NCBI GenBank assembly: GCA_963924555.1
Contig: OZ004583.1
Span: 7,082,582 to 7,146,581 of the forward strand
Length of the DNA stretch: 64,000 nucleotides
Direction of reading: 5' to 3'
Origin: Crambe crambe
Taxonomy: Eukaryota; Porifera; Demospongiae; Poecilosclerida; Crambeidae
Below, piece after piece: positions 31,529-41,486 of the stretch (the stretch's first letter is position 1; the number at the start of each line of letters is the position of its first letter). Made by a program: the position numbers and the translations under genes. Below the pieces are notes generated by a model. That model did no database searches and was not told where the DNA came from. It worked only from the letters and a program-made list of their open reading frames with translations.

Positions 31529-34089
31529 CAGACTTACCAACCTCAAAATTTATTTTGCAGGACAAAATCCCAAATTTTGCAGGATGTTGCTCATTTTTTG
31601 CAGGACACCCCCCTATTTTCATGGTGTCAGATGAGAATATGAATTTATAAGTGAGTGACAGGAGATATTGAGTGGACTGGAGTTTTGTTTATAATAATAA
31701 GTTAATATATATAAATTACTAAGCAGTTTTCTTTAGGCTTTCTTTTGTAGCTGATTTTGCTTTGGATAACATGCTATCATTAATTAGATGTTTGTTGGAG
31801 TAACATGGATTATCATTGTTAATTTTTACACTTAGCAGGTCACACACTGTGGATACATCAAGCTGCCTTCGTTCCTCAGTTTCAATCTTCCTCACCATGC
31901 TAAAGAGACGCTCGGGATCAGTGTTTGAATGGGGAAGTACTAGTAACACTTGTGCAAGCTTAGCCAAAACACTGAATCGACATAATTCTGAATTCATGAT
32001 TGAATGGACTTTAGCCATGGCTGCCCAAAAGTGATCAATTGCTCTAACTTCTTTTGGATCAAATGAAGGCAATTGATCCAAGGCTGAAGCACGATAATCA
32101 CGAAATTCCAAACACAAAGAATCCATTTCATCAGGAGAAAAAGAGGTAAATCGGCTTGCCAACTGAATAATACCATTAATGGAGGTCTTATTTCTATTTC
32201 TGGGATCAAGAAAAGCTAATTGCCCTATGGTTTCATTATTAAATGGGAACTTAGTAATCATTTTTGAGACACTGGTCTCATAAAATGTGCGTACACATTT
32301 AAAAAACCGTCGCTCAAGAGCAGTTCCCACCATATCCTCAAGATCACCGCACCACAATAAACGAGTTGACGTGCCAATACCAAGCTCATCATCACTCAGC
32401 TGGATTGATGCATCAGTAAAATCAATGGAAGTGATATCTTCTGTTGACTTGATAACTTCAGGATCAATAAAATTGCTGACAAAAGAATGTAAGAGCTTTC
32501 GAACATCAGCCTGCAATGTACCAATACGGCTGGCATGCGTTTGAAAAGCAGTTGAGAAAATATTCAAGGGCTTAAGGACAAAGACAACAAAGTGACAGAA
32601 AAGCTTCAGTTCAGGATCCTTCAGTTGTTTGGCAACCCTTTGTACACGTTCATTGTCAGGCTCAGACTCAGCTGTCCTGTCAAAATAACAATTTAGTGCT
32701 GGCCACTGCTCAATTAACCTCTTTAAGCAGCGTTCCAAGCTAAGCCATCGGGTTGTACTATGCTTTAAGACCCGAAGGGGCTTGATGTCATTAAACTCGT
32801 GTTGAATTTCATTAAACTCATGCCACCTCTTGGAAGAATGTTTAAAATGATAGAATATGTCAATCAGAAGCTCATCTAGAGAGACTGGAAGCGTTTTAAG
32901 AGCAGCAGCAGCACACAAAGCACCTAAATGGCAAAGGCAACCTAGACTAAACAATTTTGGCTGTTTAAGAAGAAGCCGGCTCAAAACCGAGTTATGCTTA
33001 CCCACCATAACACTAGCAGTGTCTGATGCATAACCTATCATGTTTGTCCATGGAATATTGCGGGACTCAAATGCTTCCTCTATTGCATTAAACAATGACT
33101 GTGCTGTGGCAATATTACATACTGGCATACAAAGAAACCGTGTAACTGGCTGTTGGGCTACTTTATCCCAATACCTTACCATGATTCCGAAATACTTTCT
33201 ATCTGATTGATCATTACCACCATCACACAAGAGGGTGAAAGGAGAACTGCAGCAAGATTGAACAACTTTATTGTTGAATACAGGAGCCAGTGCATACTTC
33301 ACTATTGCTGTAGTTTTTGTCCTGCCACATGCAAATTCTTGAGCAATTTTGCTGTCAGGAAACATTACTTTGCATAATTTATTAAAGTGATCAGCAGCCA
33401 AAAATGGTAAATTGTGTTCGGCAATAAACATTGAAAAATATATTTCAGCAGCTGTCACCTGGTCAGCTACTGATGTGCCCTTCCTAAAGGTGGCAGCAAT
33501 TGTTGTCTGGCCTGCACTCTGCTTTGCCAGTTCAACATGCTTTTTAGTCCCCATGTGCCGTTTCACTTCATGCACACCGCCAGAGGCAATAGAAAAATCA
33601 GTGCAACAAATGTTGCAATGAACAAATGAAGCTCCCCTCTTGCTCTGTTTCATGCTATACTTCTTCCATTCCTCCTGCCACTTACTAGCTCTCTTGGTTC
33701 TCTTGGGAGCAGGAGGGAGGCCACTGCTGCAAGAACTACTACCACTGGTTGAAGCTTCACCAAGAGACAGCTGTGTAGCAATGCAAGTTGTACTAGCAGG
33801 TGTGCTGCTCTGGCCATCATCTGCCACACACTCCAGACCTGCAGACCCTGAATCTGAATCCGAATCCATAGCTCGCACAAAGTCAGCTGCCACAGCATAC
33901 AGCATGCACCCACGCAATGGAGCCGCTTACGCTAATTAATTTACCTACTAAAATTTTTTTCTAAGGAAAGTACAAAGTTCATTGCTAGCTACTAAAATTA
34001 GCAGGACATGAAGTGGCAGCTCCGGGACCCGGGACAAGTTGCAGAATTCCGGGAGAATCCCGGGAAATCCGGGACAGTTGGTAAGTATG
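31529..34089 (-). mobile_element. hAT-type DNA transposon nested in the RT of gypsy element 1
   Basis: 2.56 kb. Ends CAGACTTACCAACC and (inverse) CATACTTACCAACT form a short TIR. CTGTGG flanks both sides (31523-31528 and 34090-34095), shorter than the usual 8-bp hAT duplication, perhaps through mutation. Subterminal repeats TTTTGCAGGA occur three times at 31553-31605. One intact transposase gene on the minus strand. RT coding resumes directly after the right end. Confidence 0.75.
31719..33917 (-). CDS. hAT transposase with BED-like finger, intact
   Basis: Open frame of 732 aa from 33917. I prefer the Met at 33869 (716 aa), which begins an acidic MDSDSDSGSAGLEC stretch. A Ser-rich N-terminus and basic APKRTKRASK precede a BED-like zinc finger (HCNICCTDFS...HEVKRHMGTKKH, about residues 97-130). 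The central RNase H-like region holds YASDTASVMVGKHN and LFSLGCLCHLGALC. The C-terminal dimerisation motif LPHSNTDPERLFSMVRK is near residue 650, the classic end of hAT transposases. It would mobilise the surrounding 2.56-kb element. No frameshift or stop, so the copy is probably young. Antisense to the host gypsy element. Confidence 0.85.
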   Translation of the reverse strand: MRGCMLYAVAADFVRAMDSDSDSGSAGLECVADDGQSSTPASTTCIATQLSLGEASTSGSSSCSSGLPPAPKRTKRASKWQEEWKKYSMKQSKRGASFVHCNICCTDFSIASGGVHEVKRHMGTKKHVELAKQSAGQTTIAATFRKGTSVADQVTAAEIYFSMFIAEHNLPFLAADHFNKLCKVMFPDSKIAQEFACGRTKTTAIVKYALAPVFNNKVVQSCCSSPFTLLCDGGNDQSDRKYFGIMVRYWDKVAQQPVTRFLCMPVCNIATAQSLFNAIEEAFESRNIPWTNMIGYASDTASVMVGKHNSVLSRLLLKQPKLFSLGCLCHLGALCAAAALKTLPVSLDELLIDIFYHFKHSSKRWHEFNEIQHEFNDIKPLRVLKHSTTRWLSLERCLKRLIEQWPALNCYFDRTAESEPDNERVQRVAKQLKDPELKLFCHFVVFVLKPLNIFSTAFQTHASRIGTLQADVRKLLHSFVSNFIDPEVIKSTEDITSIDFTDASIQLSDDELGIGTSTRLLWCGDLEDMVGTALERRFFKCVRTFYETSVSKMITKFPFNNETIGQLAFLDPRNRNKTSINGIIQLASRFTSFSPDEMDSLCLEFRDYRASALDQLPSFDPKEVRAIDHFWAAMAKVHSIMNSELCRFSVLAKLAQVLLVLPHSNTDPERLFSMVRKIETEERRQLDVSTVCDLLSVKINNDNPCYSNKHLINDSMLSKAKSATKESLKKTA

Positions 34090-36059
34090 CTGTGGAACAG
34101 TCTCTGGCCCAACTAGGAGGTGCAAAGGTGTTCTCCAAGCTAGATGCCAACTCAGGGTTCTGGCAGGTCAAGCTGGATCCTGAGTCGGCTCTCCTCACCA
34201 CGTTCATCACACCATTCGGGAGTAACCGTCTTCCATTCGGCATCACATCAGGACCTGAGTACTTCCAAAGTAGAATGTCCGAGGTTCTAGATGGTCTGGA
34301 GGGAGTTGTCAATCAGACTGATGACACACTCGTGTATGGGAAGACCAAAGCTGAGCACGATCAGCGATTGGCTCTAGTACTTAATAGACTAGAAGCAGCT
34401 AGGGTGACACTAAATTGAGACAAGTGTCAGTTTGCCAAAACCACTGTGAAGTTTCTGGGGCACATAATTGGACCAGATGGCATCCAGCCTGACCCAGACA
34501 AGGTGAAGGCTGTAATGTCAATGCCAAAACCTACCAACATCACGGAAGTCCGGCGATTTCTGGGCATGACTAACCAGCTCAGCAAGTTTTCACCTCGAAT
34601 GGCAGAAATGTCTAAACCACTTCTGGAGCTACTCAGCAAGAAGAACTGGTCTGAACCGCAACAAAAGGCCTTCGAAGTCATCAAGACAGAGCTTGGTTCC
34701 AACCAAGTGCTAGCACTGTATGATCCCAACTTGGAGACAACTGTTTCATCAGATGCATCCTCATACGGCCTGGGAGGAGTCTTGCTCCAAAAGCAACCAA
34801 ATGGTGAGTGGAAACCAGTAATGTATGCATCCAGGACCCTATCAGCCACAGAGCAAAGATATGTACAAATAGAAAAAGAGGCCCTGGGTATAACTTGGGT
34901 GTGCGAGAGGTTCAAACATTTCTTGCTTGGTAAAAAGTTCCACATCTATACAGATCACAAGCCACTGATTGCCCTCCTGAGCCACAAACAACTTGACGAG
35001 TTGACACTTCGAATCCAACGGTTTCGTATGAGGCTTATGAGGTACCAGTTCAGCATCTTTCATGTGCCCGGGAAGGATTTGATCATCGCTGATGCTCTAT
35101 CTCGTGCCCCAGTCACCGACAGCAGACCAGAGGACCTTGAGTTAGAACAAGAAACCACAGCATTCGTACAACTGGTTGTCCAGAGCCTCCCGGCAACAGA
35201 AAAGAGGCTCCAAGAAATAAACAACAGTCAGATATGCTGAAACGCATTCATGAAGGACACCAAGGCATCGTGAAGTGTAGAGACAGAGCACAGCAATCAG
35301 TATGGTGGCCAGGCCTTAGCACTCAACTAGAAGATGTAGTGTTGAACTGTACAGTGTGTCTGAAAGAAAGGAAACAGCGACCGGAACCACTTCACTCCGG
35401 CCCATTTCCAGAACGCCCGTGGCAAAAATTAGGAACGGATCTCTTTGAGTGGAAGGGAGCCAAGTACCTGTTGATAGTGGACTATTTTTCAAGGTTCATT
35501 GAGATTGCAAAACTTACAGGAGAGTCAAGTGCAGACATCATACGACACATGAAATCAATTATCGCTCGCCATGGAATTCCAGAAATAGTTTTTTCGGATA
35601 ATGGACCACAATTTTCCGCGGCTGAGTTTAAACGATTCGCTGATGAGTATGGGTTTTATCATAAGACAAGTAGTCCTCGATTTCCTCAGTCTAATGGAGA
35701 AGCTGAGAGAGCTGTACAAACCATAAAGAATCTACTCCGGAAGGCAGATGATCCTTACCAAGCGTTACTGGTTTACCGTGCTACACCACTACGAAATGGT
35801 TACAGTCCTGCTGAGCTGCTCATGAATAGACGATTGCGTACTAGTCTACCCCTGGTTCCAACCCAACTCGAGCCATCAGTGCCAGATACGACAGAGGTGA
35901 GAAAAAAGGAAGCAGCAGCTAAACAGCGTCAGAAAGACAATTTTGACCGCCTCCATCGTGCCAGGAGCCTGGAGCCTCTGGAACCGGGAGATCCAGTGTG
36001 GATTACTGACCAGCAATCGAGTGGAGTAGTGGTGGAACAGACAGCTCCAAGATACAATG

Positions 36060-36217
36060 TGTGATGTATTGGACTTACGTAATATAGTATTTCCTGTAAT
36101 TAGCTATTAGTCATTTCCTGTATCATTCTGATTATTAATAATGGTGTATCATGCAAGTAACAGTTCAGTTGTGTGATAGTTGATTGAGTGCTAAGCTAAT
36201 ATATATTGGACATAACA
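36060..36217 (+). repeat. 5' LTR of gypsy element 2
   Basis: TGTGATGTATTGG...GGACATAACA; identical to 40300-40457. Confidence 0.9.
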
Positions 36218-36238
36218 ACTGGCGACGAGGATTGGGAT

Positions 36239-39200
36239 ATGGCTACTCCAACCCTCATTGGGCATATTGAACCGTTCCAGCTAGGCAGCGATGATTGGGA
36301 CCAATATACCGAGAGATTGGAACAGTATTTCCTTGCAAACGGAATACCCGAGGATAAGAGAGTGGCTGCTTTTGTGACGATAGTAGGGGGAAAGACTTAT
36401 TCACTGATGAGCAATATACTTGCACCACGGAAGCCACCGGATTTGCCCTACGCAGATTTAGTAGCTGCGATGAAAGCTCACCTCAAACCCAAGCCCTTAG
36501 TAATCGTGGAACGGTTCCAGTTCCATCGCAGGAATCAAGCCGAAAGCGAAAGTGTGTCAGAATACGTGGCAGAGTTAAGGAAGTTAGCTGATCGATGTGT
36601 ATTTGGAGAGTATCTTGAACAGGCCCTACGAGATCGCCTTGTTTGCGGACTCCGCAACGAGGCTATTCAGCGGAGACTACTAACCCTGCCAGATCTAACA
36701 CTTAAAAAAGCATTCGAAACAGCCCACGGAATGGAAGTCGCCCAAAAGCAAGCAAGCGAACTACAAATTTCAGCCAAGATCCAACCGTCCACTGTACAGT
36801 ATGTCAAAAAGACACCTGCCAAGCAGCCAAGTGTGACAAGTCCAACTTCAAGGCCAGCTAGCACCTCCCCTTGTTATCGTTGTGGTAAATCTAACCACCC
36901 ACCAGACAAGTGTTTCTACAAACGCCAGCAGTGCAGAGCCTGCAAGGGCTATGGACACATAGCTAAGATGTGCAAAAGAGCTGGAAGGACTGATTTCTTA
37001 CAAGGGGGAGTGGATGCTGATGATGATACACCCGAAGAAGAGCCACTGGATGAGAGTGAAATGCCATTAATGAACATTCAAGTAGTGAAACCGATGTCAA
37101 GTCCAAGTGGCTTAATGATAGAGATGGTAATTGATGGGAAACCACTGTCAATGGAGCTAGACACTGGAGCATCCGTTTCAATCATTTCTGAAGATGTATG
37201 GAAAGGAAAGTTCAGAAACAGGCCACTGGATCCATCAGCCGTGCGGCTAAAGACATACACAGGTCAAAGGATCAAGGTACTGGGGCAGCGAACTGTTATG
37301 GCTGAGTATGGGGAAGACAAACATCGGTTGCCTCTGATTGTGGTGGAGGGGAGTGGTCCTTCACTATTTGGCCGCAACTGGCTGGACCAGATTCGCTTAG
37401 ACTGGGGGAGCATAAAAAGTATTCGGTCACAACTGGATGAACTCCTGAGCAAGCATCAAGTGGTATTTAAGAGAGAATTGGGTACGCTGAAAGGAATGCA
37501 AGCAGGATTAGAGCTGAAACCAGGAGCCCAACCCAGGTTCTACAAGGCCAGATCCGTACCTTATGCACTGAAGGAAGCGATTGAACAAGATTTATGTAGA
37601 TTGGAGCAACTTGGAATTATTGAAAAGGTTAATTGTAGTGAGTGGGCAACACCAGTGGTGCCAGTGCCAAAATCCGATGGCAGTGTACGTCTGTGTGGAG
37701 ACTACAAAATTACCATCAATCCGGAACTACGGGTGGACCAGTATCCTATGCCAACAGCTGAAGATCTCTTTGCAACATTAGCAGGAGGCAAGATCTTCAG
37801 TAAACTCGACTTATCCCAGGCATATCAGCAAGTACTTCTGGAACCTGACTCTCGTAAGTATGTAACGGTTAGCACACATAAGGGTCTATATAGGTACACA
37901 CGGTTACCATTTGGTGTGGCCTCAGCCCCTGCCATGTTCCAACAAATTATGGAAAGAGTGTTACAAGGGATTCCTAATGTAGTAGTATATCTGGATGATA
38001 TATTGGTAACGGGAAAGGATGAACCAGAACATTTGCTGCTATTGGGCCAAGTGTTATCCCGGCTTGAAGAGCACGGGTTGAGACTGAAGAGGGAAAAGTG
38101 TTATTTCATGGATCATGCGGTGGATTATTTGGGATACCATGTGGATGGAGAAGGACTCCATCCTATGGCCAGTAAGGTGTCCGCTATTGTGGAAGCACCA
38201 GAACCACAGGATGTAAAGGAATTGAGGGCATTTCTGGGTCTAGTTAATTATTATGGGAAATTCATACGACAACTGGCTACCTTGACCCAACCCTTAAATC
38301 AGCTTTTGTGTAAAGGGACTCCTTGGAAATGGAATAAGGCTTGCCAAGTAGCTTTTAAGCAATTAAAAACTAGGTTGGCCTCCAGTGAGGTGTTAGTTCA
38401 TTATGATGTCAAGTTACCAATAAGGTTGGATTGTGATGCGTCAGCGTATGGGGTAGGAGCAGTTTTGTCGCATGTATTTCCAGACGGGTCTGAACGGCCC
38501 ATTGCATATGCCTCACGCACCTTAAGCCAGGCCGAAAGAAATTATGCTCAAATTGAAAAAGAAGGACTGGCTCTGATTTATGGAGTAAAAAAGTTTCACA
38601 AATTTATTTATGGACGTCGTTTTACTCTTGTTACAGACCACCAGCCCTTACTGGCTATTTTGGGTTCGAAGAAAAGCTTACCAACCTTAGCCGCTGCTAG
38701 ATTGCAGCGTTGGGCCATTTTCCTGCTAGGATACCAGTATGATCTGGAGTTTCGGTCCACTCAGCAGCATTGCAATGCAGACGGCTTCTCCCGGCTTCCA
38801 TTGACTAGGATGGAGACAGAAAGTTTAGGCAAAGAAGCAGTGACATTGAACTTGCATCAGATTGAGAGTCTTCCACTGACAACTCGACAAATACGAGAAG
38901 CTACCAGCAAGGAAGTAATTTTGAGCCGGGTTTTGGACTATACAATGAATGGATGGCCTAATGAACCTGCTGAGAATGTGAAGGCGTATCACCGGTGCCG
39001 ATTGGAGTTGAGTGTTGAAGCTGGTTGTCTATTACGAGGAATGCGAGTGGTAGTTCCCAAGGTACTCAGATCACAAGTGCTGAATGAGCTGCATGCCAGC
39101 CATCTAGGAATGGTGAGGATGAAGGGGTTGGCCCGATCAAGAGTGTGGTGGCCTGATATTGGAAGGGACATTGAACAAGTTGTTCATAACTGTAATTCCT

Positions 39201-40288
39201 GCCAGCAGCTGCAACGACAACCACCTCCAACAAGACTCCACCCATGGCCATGGCCCACCGGTCCTTGGGAACGAATTCATGTGGACTTTGCTGGTCCCTT
39301 CTTGGGGTCTATGTTCTTCGTGATCGTGGATGCCTACTCAAAATGGTTGGAGGTTATCGAAATGTCATCTACTACTGCCGGGAAGACGGTGAGTGTTCTT
39401 AGGCATTTATTTGCCAGGTATGGTTTACCACAGGTACTGGTATCGGATAATGGACCCCAATTCACGGCAGCAGAATTGTCAGACTTCATGCTAGCTAACG
39501 GTATACGTCATTTACGAGGTGCCCCCTATCATCCGGCATCGAACGGGGAGGCCGAAAGGTTCGTACAAACCTTCAAACAGTCTATGTTGAGAGGGAAAAA
39601 TGACAAAGGAACTGTGGCACAGAAGTTAGCACAGTTTTTGCTGATAAATCATACCACACCACATGCAACAACAGGAGTACCACCAGCCGAATTGTTCATG
39701 AAGAGGCAACTGCGCACAAGGTTAGATGTATTTCGACCATCCGTAAAGGAACATGTGGAGAGAAAGCAGCAGGAACAGCGACGATGTCATGATCAACGAG
39801 CTCGTGATCGGACCTTTGAGATGGGCCAATTGGTCTTAGTTCGCAACCTCCGTGATGGCCCAAAATGGGTCTATGGTCGAATTCATGAAAGAGTAGGATC
39901 AATCTCACACAAAGTGGAGGTAGGAGATCAGTTGTGGATGAGACATGCAGACCAGTTATTAGCCTATCATGGGTCACCTGACAGTTGCACATTGGGATCA
40001 GCTGTGGAAGAAGAACCAGTAGAGTCAGGAAGTCTGGCTGATAATGTACCCGAAAATCTGGCAATCAGTGTACCAGAACCAGTGGCTCCATCCCTCCCTA
40101 ACATTCCCTCAGAGTCTGAAGGTGATCTCGTAAGAGTTCCCATGGAGCAAGTGTCTTTACCCGAACATGCTGGGGAGGCCTCACCCCCAAGTACGTCTCT
40201 AGCTGCAACTCCTCCCAAAATTGTGGGGAAACAGTATCCTCGGCGGATCCGCCATCCTCCAGAACGTTTTGAACCAAGTTTTCATTAA
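36239..40288 (+). CDS. Gag-pol polyprotein of gypsy element 2 (K02A2.6-like)
   Basis: 1349 aa from the ATG at 36239, 22 nt after the LTR. In order: gag (YTERLEQYFLANGIPEDKR near the start); two CCHC knuckles (CYRCGKSNHPPDKC at ~212, CRACKGYGHIAKMC at ~233); aspartic protease (DTGAS, D308); reverse transcriptase (YLDD at ~584, LPFGVASAPAMFQQ); RNase H (DASAYGVGAV, TDHQPLLAIL); integrase with HHCC finger (HASHLGMVRMKG...CNSCQQLQ) and catalytic D1016, D1070, E1106 (D-x35-E); then a Pro/Glu-rich tail ending PRRIRHPPERFEPSF. Gag and pol are in one frame. All catalytic residues are present and no stop or shift is seen. It copies the element by reverse transcription and integrates it. Confidence 0.92.
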   Translation: MATPTLIGHIEPFQLGSDDWDQYTERLEQYFLANGIPEDKRVAAFVTIVGGKTYSLMSNILAPRKPPDLPYADLVAAMKAHLKPKPLVIVERFQFHRRNQAESESVSEYVAELRKLADRCVFGEYLEQALRDRLVCGLRNEAIQRRLLTLPDLTLKKAFETAHGMEVAQKQASELQISAKIQPSTVQYVKKTPAKQPSVTSPTSRPASTSPCYRCGKSNHPPDKCFYKRQQCRACKGYGHIAKMCKRAGRTDFLQGGVDADDDTPEEEPLDESEMPLMNIQVVKPMSSPSGLMIEMVIDGKPLSMELDTGASVSIISEDVWKGKFRNRPLDPSAVRLKTYTGQRIKVLGQRTVMAEYGEDKHRLPLIVVEGSGPSLFGRNWLDQIRLDWGSIKSIRSQLDELLSKHQVVFKRELGTLKGMQAGLELKPGAQPRFYKARSVPYALKEAIEQDLCRLEQLGIIEKVNCSEWATPVVPVPKSDGSVRLCGDYKITINPELRVDQYPMPTAEDLFATLAGGKIFSKLDLSQAYQQVLLEPDSRKYVTVSTHKGLYRYTRLPFGVASAPAMFQQIMERVLQGIPNVVVYLDDILVTGKDEPEHLLLLGQVLSRLEEHGLRLKREKCYFMDHAVDYLGYHVDGEGLHPMASKVSAIVEAPEPQDVKELRAFLGLVNYYGKFIRQLATLTQPLNQLLCKGTPWKWNKACQVAFKQLKTRLASSEVLVHYDVKLPIRLDCDASAYGVGAVLSHVFPDGSERPIAYASRTLSQAERNYAQIEKEGLALIYGVKKFHKFIYGRRFTLVTDHQPLLAILGSKKSLPTLAAARLQRWAIFLLGYQYDLEFRSTQQHCNADGFSRLPLTRMETESLGKEAVTLNLHQIESLPLTTRQIREATSKEVILSRVLDYTMNGWPNEPAENVKAYHRCRLELSVEAGCLLRGMRVVVPKVLRSQVLNELHASHLGMVRMKGLARSRVWWPDIGRDIEQVVHNCNSCQQLQRQPPPTRLHPWPWPTGPWERIHVDFAGPFLGSMFFVIVDAYSKWLEVIEMSSTTAGKTVSVLRHLFARYGLPQVLVSDNGPQFTAAELSDFMLANGIRHLRGAPYHPASNGEAERFVQTFKQSMLRGKNDKGTVAQKLAQFLLINHTTPHATTGVPPAELFMKRQLRTRLDVFRPSVKEHVERKQQEQRRCHDQRARDRTFEMGQLVLVRNLRDGPKWVYGRIHERVGSISHKVEVGDQLWMRHADQLLAYHGSPDSCTLGSAVEEEPVESGSLADNVPENLAISVPEPVAPSLPNIPSESEGDLVRVPMEQVSLPEHAGEASPPSTSLAATPPKIVGKQYPRRIRHPPERFEPSFH

Positions 40289-40299
40289 GGACGGAGGAG

Positions 40300-40457
40300 T
40301 GTGATGTATTGGACTTACGTAATATAGTATTTCCTGTAATTAGCTATTAGTCATTTCCTGTATCATTCTGATTATTAATAATGGTGTATCATGCAAGTAA
40401 CAGTTCAGTTGTGTGATAGTTGATTGAGTGCTAAGCTAATATATATTGGACATAACA
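40300..40457 (+). repeat. 3' LTR of gypsy element 2
   Basis: Identical to the 5' LTR, followed by TSD CAATG. Confidence 0.9.
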
Positions 40458-40772
40458 CAATGTCATGACCTCATCTGGAGAGTTCAGAAGGAATAGACGT
40501 CACTTGAATGCCCTTCCAGACATTGACTTAGACGAAGATTCGGCGAGGGGGACGGAGCCGGAACAGGAGCAGCGGGAACCAAACTCTACTGAACAAAGTA
40601 TCTCAGAGCCACAAGAATCTCCAAGACAGTGTCAACAAACAGCAGACCCACCATACAAACCCCCCGTTAACCAACCACATGACTTGCCAGGAGTCATCAG
40701 GACCAGGTCAGGAAGAATCTCTGTCCCACGTACATTTTACGATCCCTCATGGTGTTGAGCTTGTAGGGGAGA

Positions 40773-40913
40773 TGTGGTGGAATGTACTTTGACATTGCAC
40801 TATCATAATTTGGTAATGGTCATCATCTTTGTGATGTCATCATCATTAGTCTAGTACTAACCTCATGCTTTATGATTGATCAAGTGTATTTATCTCTAAT
40901 CGAGAACATCACA
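40773..40913 (+). repeat. 3' LTR of gypsy element 1
   Basis: Matches 29841-30015 apart from three gaps; followed by TSD ACTAT. Confidence 0.85.
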
Positions 40914-40975
40914 ACTATGACGTTATTATACATCACGAATTTATGAAAAATCTGCGCTGGATTTCTTAGCGCCAC

Positions 40976-41097
40976 ATGGCTGAGCAGGAATATGATTACA
41001 GACTGGAGGCGGCTATTCAAGAGAGTGGGAGGAGGCTTGGAAACAGCTTTCTGGTCAGAAAGTGTCGGAAATTTTTCCAGTGCAACTCCTGCAAGTA
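40976..41097 (+). CDS. Possible 5' exon of an unknown host gene
   Basis: ATG at 40976 opens MAEQEYDYRLEAAIQESGRR...KCRKFFQCNSCK, a plausible N-terminus with a CxxC. It then runs into a TAGCCTCGTCCCCAGGCCC sequence, an Academ-like element end, at 41100. No later exon is recognised. Upstream, beyond the gypsy 1 duplication, is a non-TE flank that could be its promoter. Family unknown. Confidence 0.3.
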
Positions 41098-41099
41098 CC

Positions 41100-41190
41100 T
41101 AGCCTCGTCCCCAGGCCCTTCCCACGAAGAAGGTAGTCTGGCGGCGCAGCCCCGAGCGCTTCGAAGAAGGGAGAGGGCCTTTGGTTGATG
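41100..41190. repeat. One-sided Academ-like element end
   Basis: Begins TAGCCTCGTCCCCAGGCCCT, similar to the tips of the 23444 and 15611 elements. A weak inverse (GGGAGAGGGCCT) occurs near 41168-41180, but no matching right tip or TSD was found. Confidence 0.4.
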
Positions 41191-41266
41191 CACACCCTGG
41201 ACCATGCAGCCTTTTCTTTTTCCTATGATCACCAACGAGATCTCTGCACAAGCAGCAGCTCATTAC

Positions 41267-41335
41267 TAGTCTCGCGGGCCAGACCCTTTACCAACCTTCC
41301 CTCGCGGTTGGTAAAGGGTCGGGCCCGCGAGACTA
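41267..41335. mobile_element. 69-bp hairpin MITE, TAGTCTCG ends
   Basis: TAGTCTCGCGGGCCAGACCC and its inverse form an almost perfect hairpin (TTTACCAACC/GGTTGGTAAA inside). A one-sided relative is at 29727. No clear TSD. Confidence 0.6.
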
Positions 41336-41486
41336 GCTAGGGAGGATTTTAGAAAAGGGGTGGCAGAAAATTTCACGGCCACGCCCATTTTTGGCAAACC
41401 ACACCCACTGATGTTTTGCAAGCAGATATGAGGCAGCCAGGGAAATTATGAGGATGGTACCACTTCTTCACTATAAATAAAAGGAC

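Larger units (their letters stand above)
36060..40457 (+). mobile_element. Ty3/gypsy retrotransposon 2, intact, identical LTRs
   Basis: LTRs 36060-36217 and 40300-40457 (158 bp each) show no difference by eye. TSD CAATG is at 36055-36059 and 40458-40462. ACTGGCGACGAGG follows the 5' LTR (primer-binding region); AAGGACGGAGGAG precedes the 3' LTR (purine tract). One uninterrupted gag-pol frame. It sits inside the integrase coding tail of gypsy element 1, whose frame resumes after the TSD. Identical LTRs and an intact frame mean a very recent insertion, potentially still competent. Confidence 0.9.
30047..40757 (+). pseudogene. Gag-pol of gypsy element 1, broken by two nested elements
   Basis: 30047-31399: gag with a matrix/capsid-like region, one zinc knuckle (CTQCGKGPPHPKHSC) and a second whose second Cys is Tyr (CHRYQKVGHYQEFC), then the protease (LKIDTGADVSVIP). 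31400-31528: start of RT in another frame (WCSAMVVVPKNDGRVRICVD). The hAT follows. 34090-35225: rest of RT (LPFGITSGPEYFQS; active site changed to QTDD) and RNase H (SSDASSYGLG, TDHKPLIALL), with a TGA near 34417. 35234-36059: integrase with HHCC finger, GTDLFEW, VFSDNGPQF and NGEAERAV. Gypsy 2 follows. 40463-40757: integrase tail ending in TRSGRISVPRTFYDPSW. Frame breaks near 31390 and 35230 as well. Non-functional. Confidence 0.8.
29841..40913 (+). mobile_element. Ty3/gypsy retrotransposon 1, interrupted by a hAT and by gypsy element 2
   Basis: LTRs at 29841-30015 (175 bp) and 40773-40913 (141 bp; the 5' copy has ~34 extra bases) share TGTGGTGGAATG... and ...GAGAACATCACA. The 5-bp target duplication ACTAT is at 29836-29840 and 40914-40918. 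A primer-binding region TGGTGGCAGTGGTGAG follows the 5' LTR; a purine tract (GTAGGGGAGA) precedes the 3' LTR. Removing the hAT (31529-34089) and gypsy 2 (36060-40457) leaves about 4.1 kb with gag-pol order. The LTR differences and several stops show it is an old copy. Confidence 0.85.
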
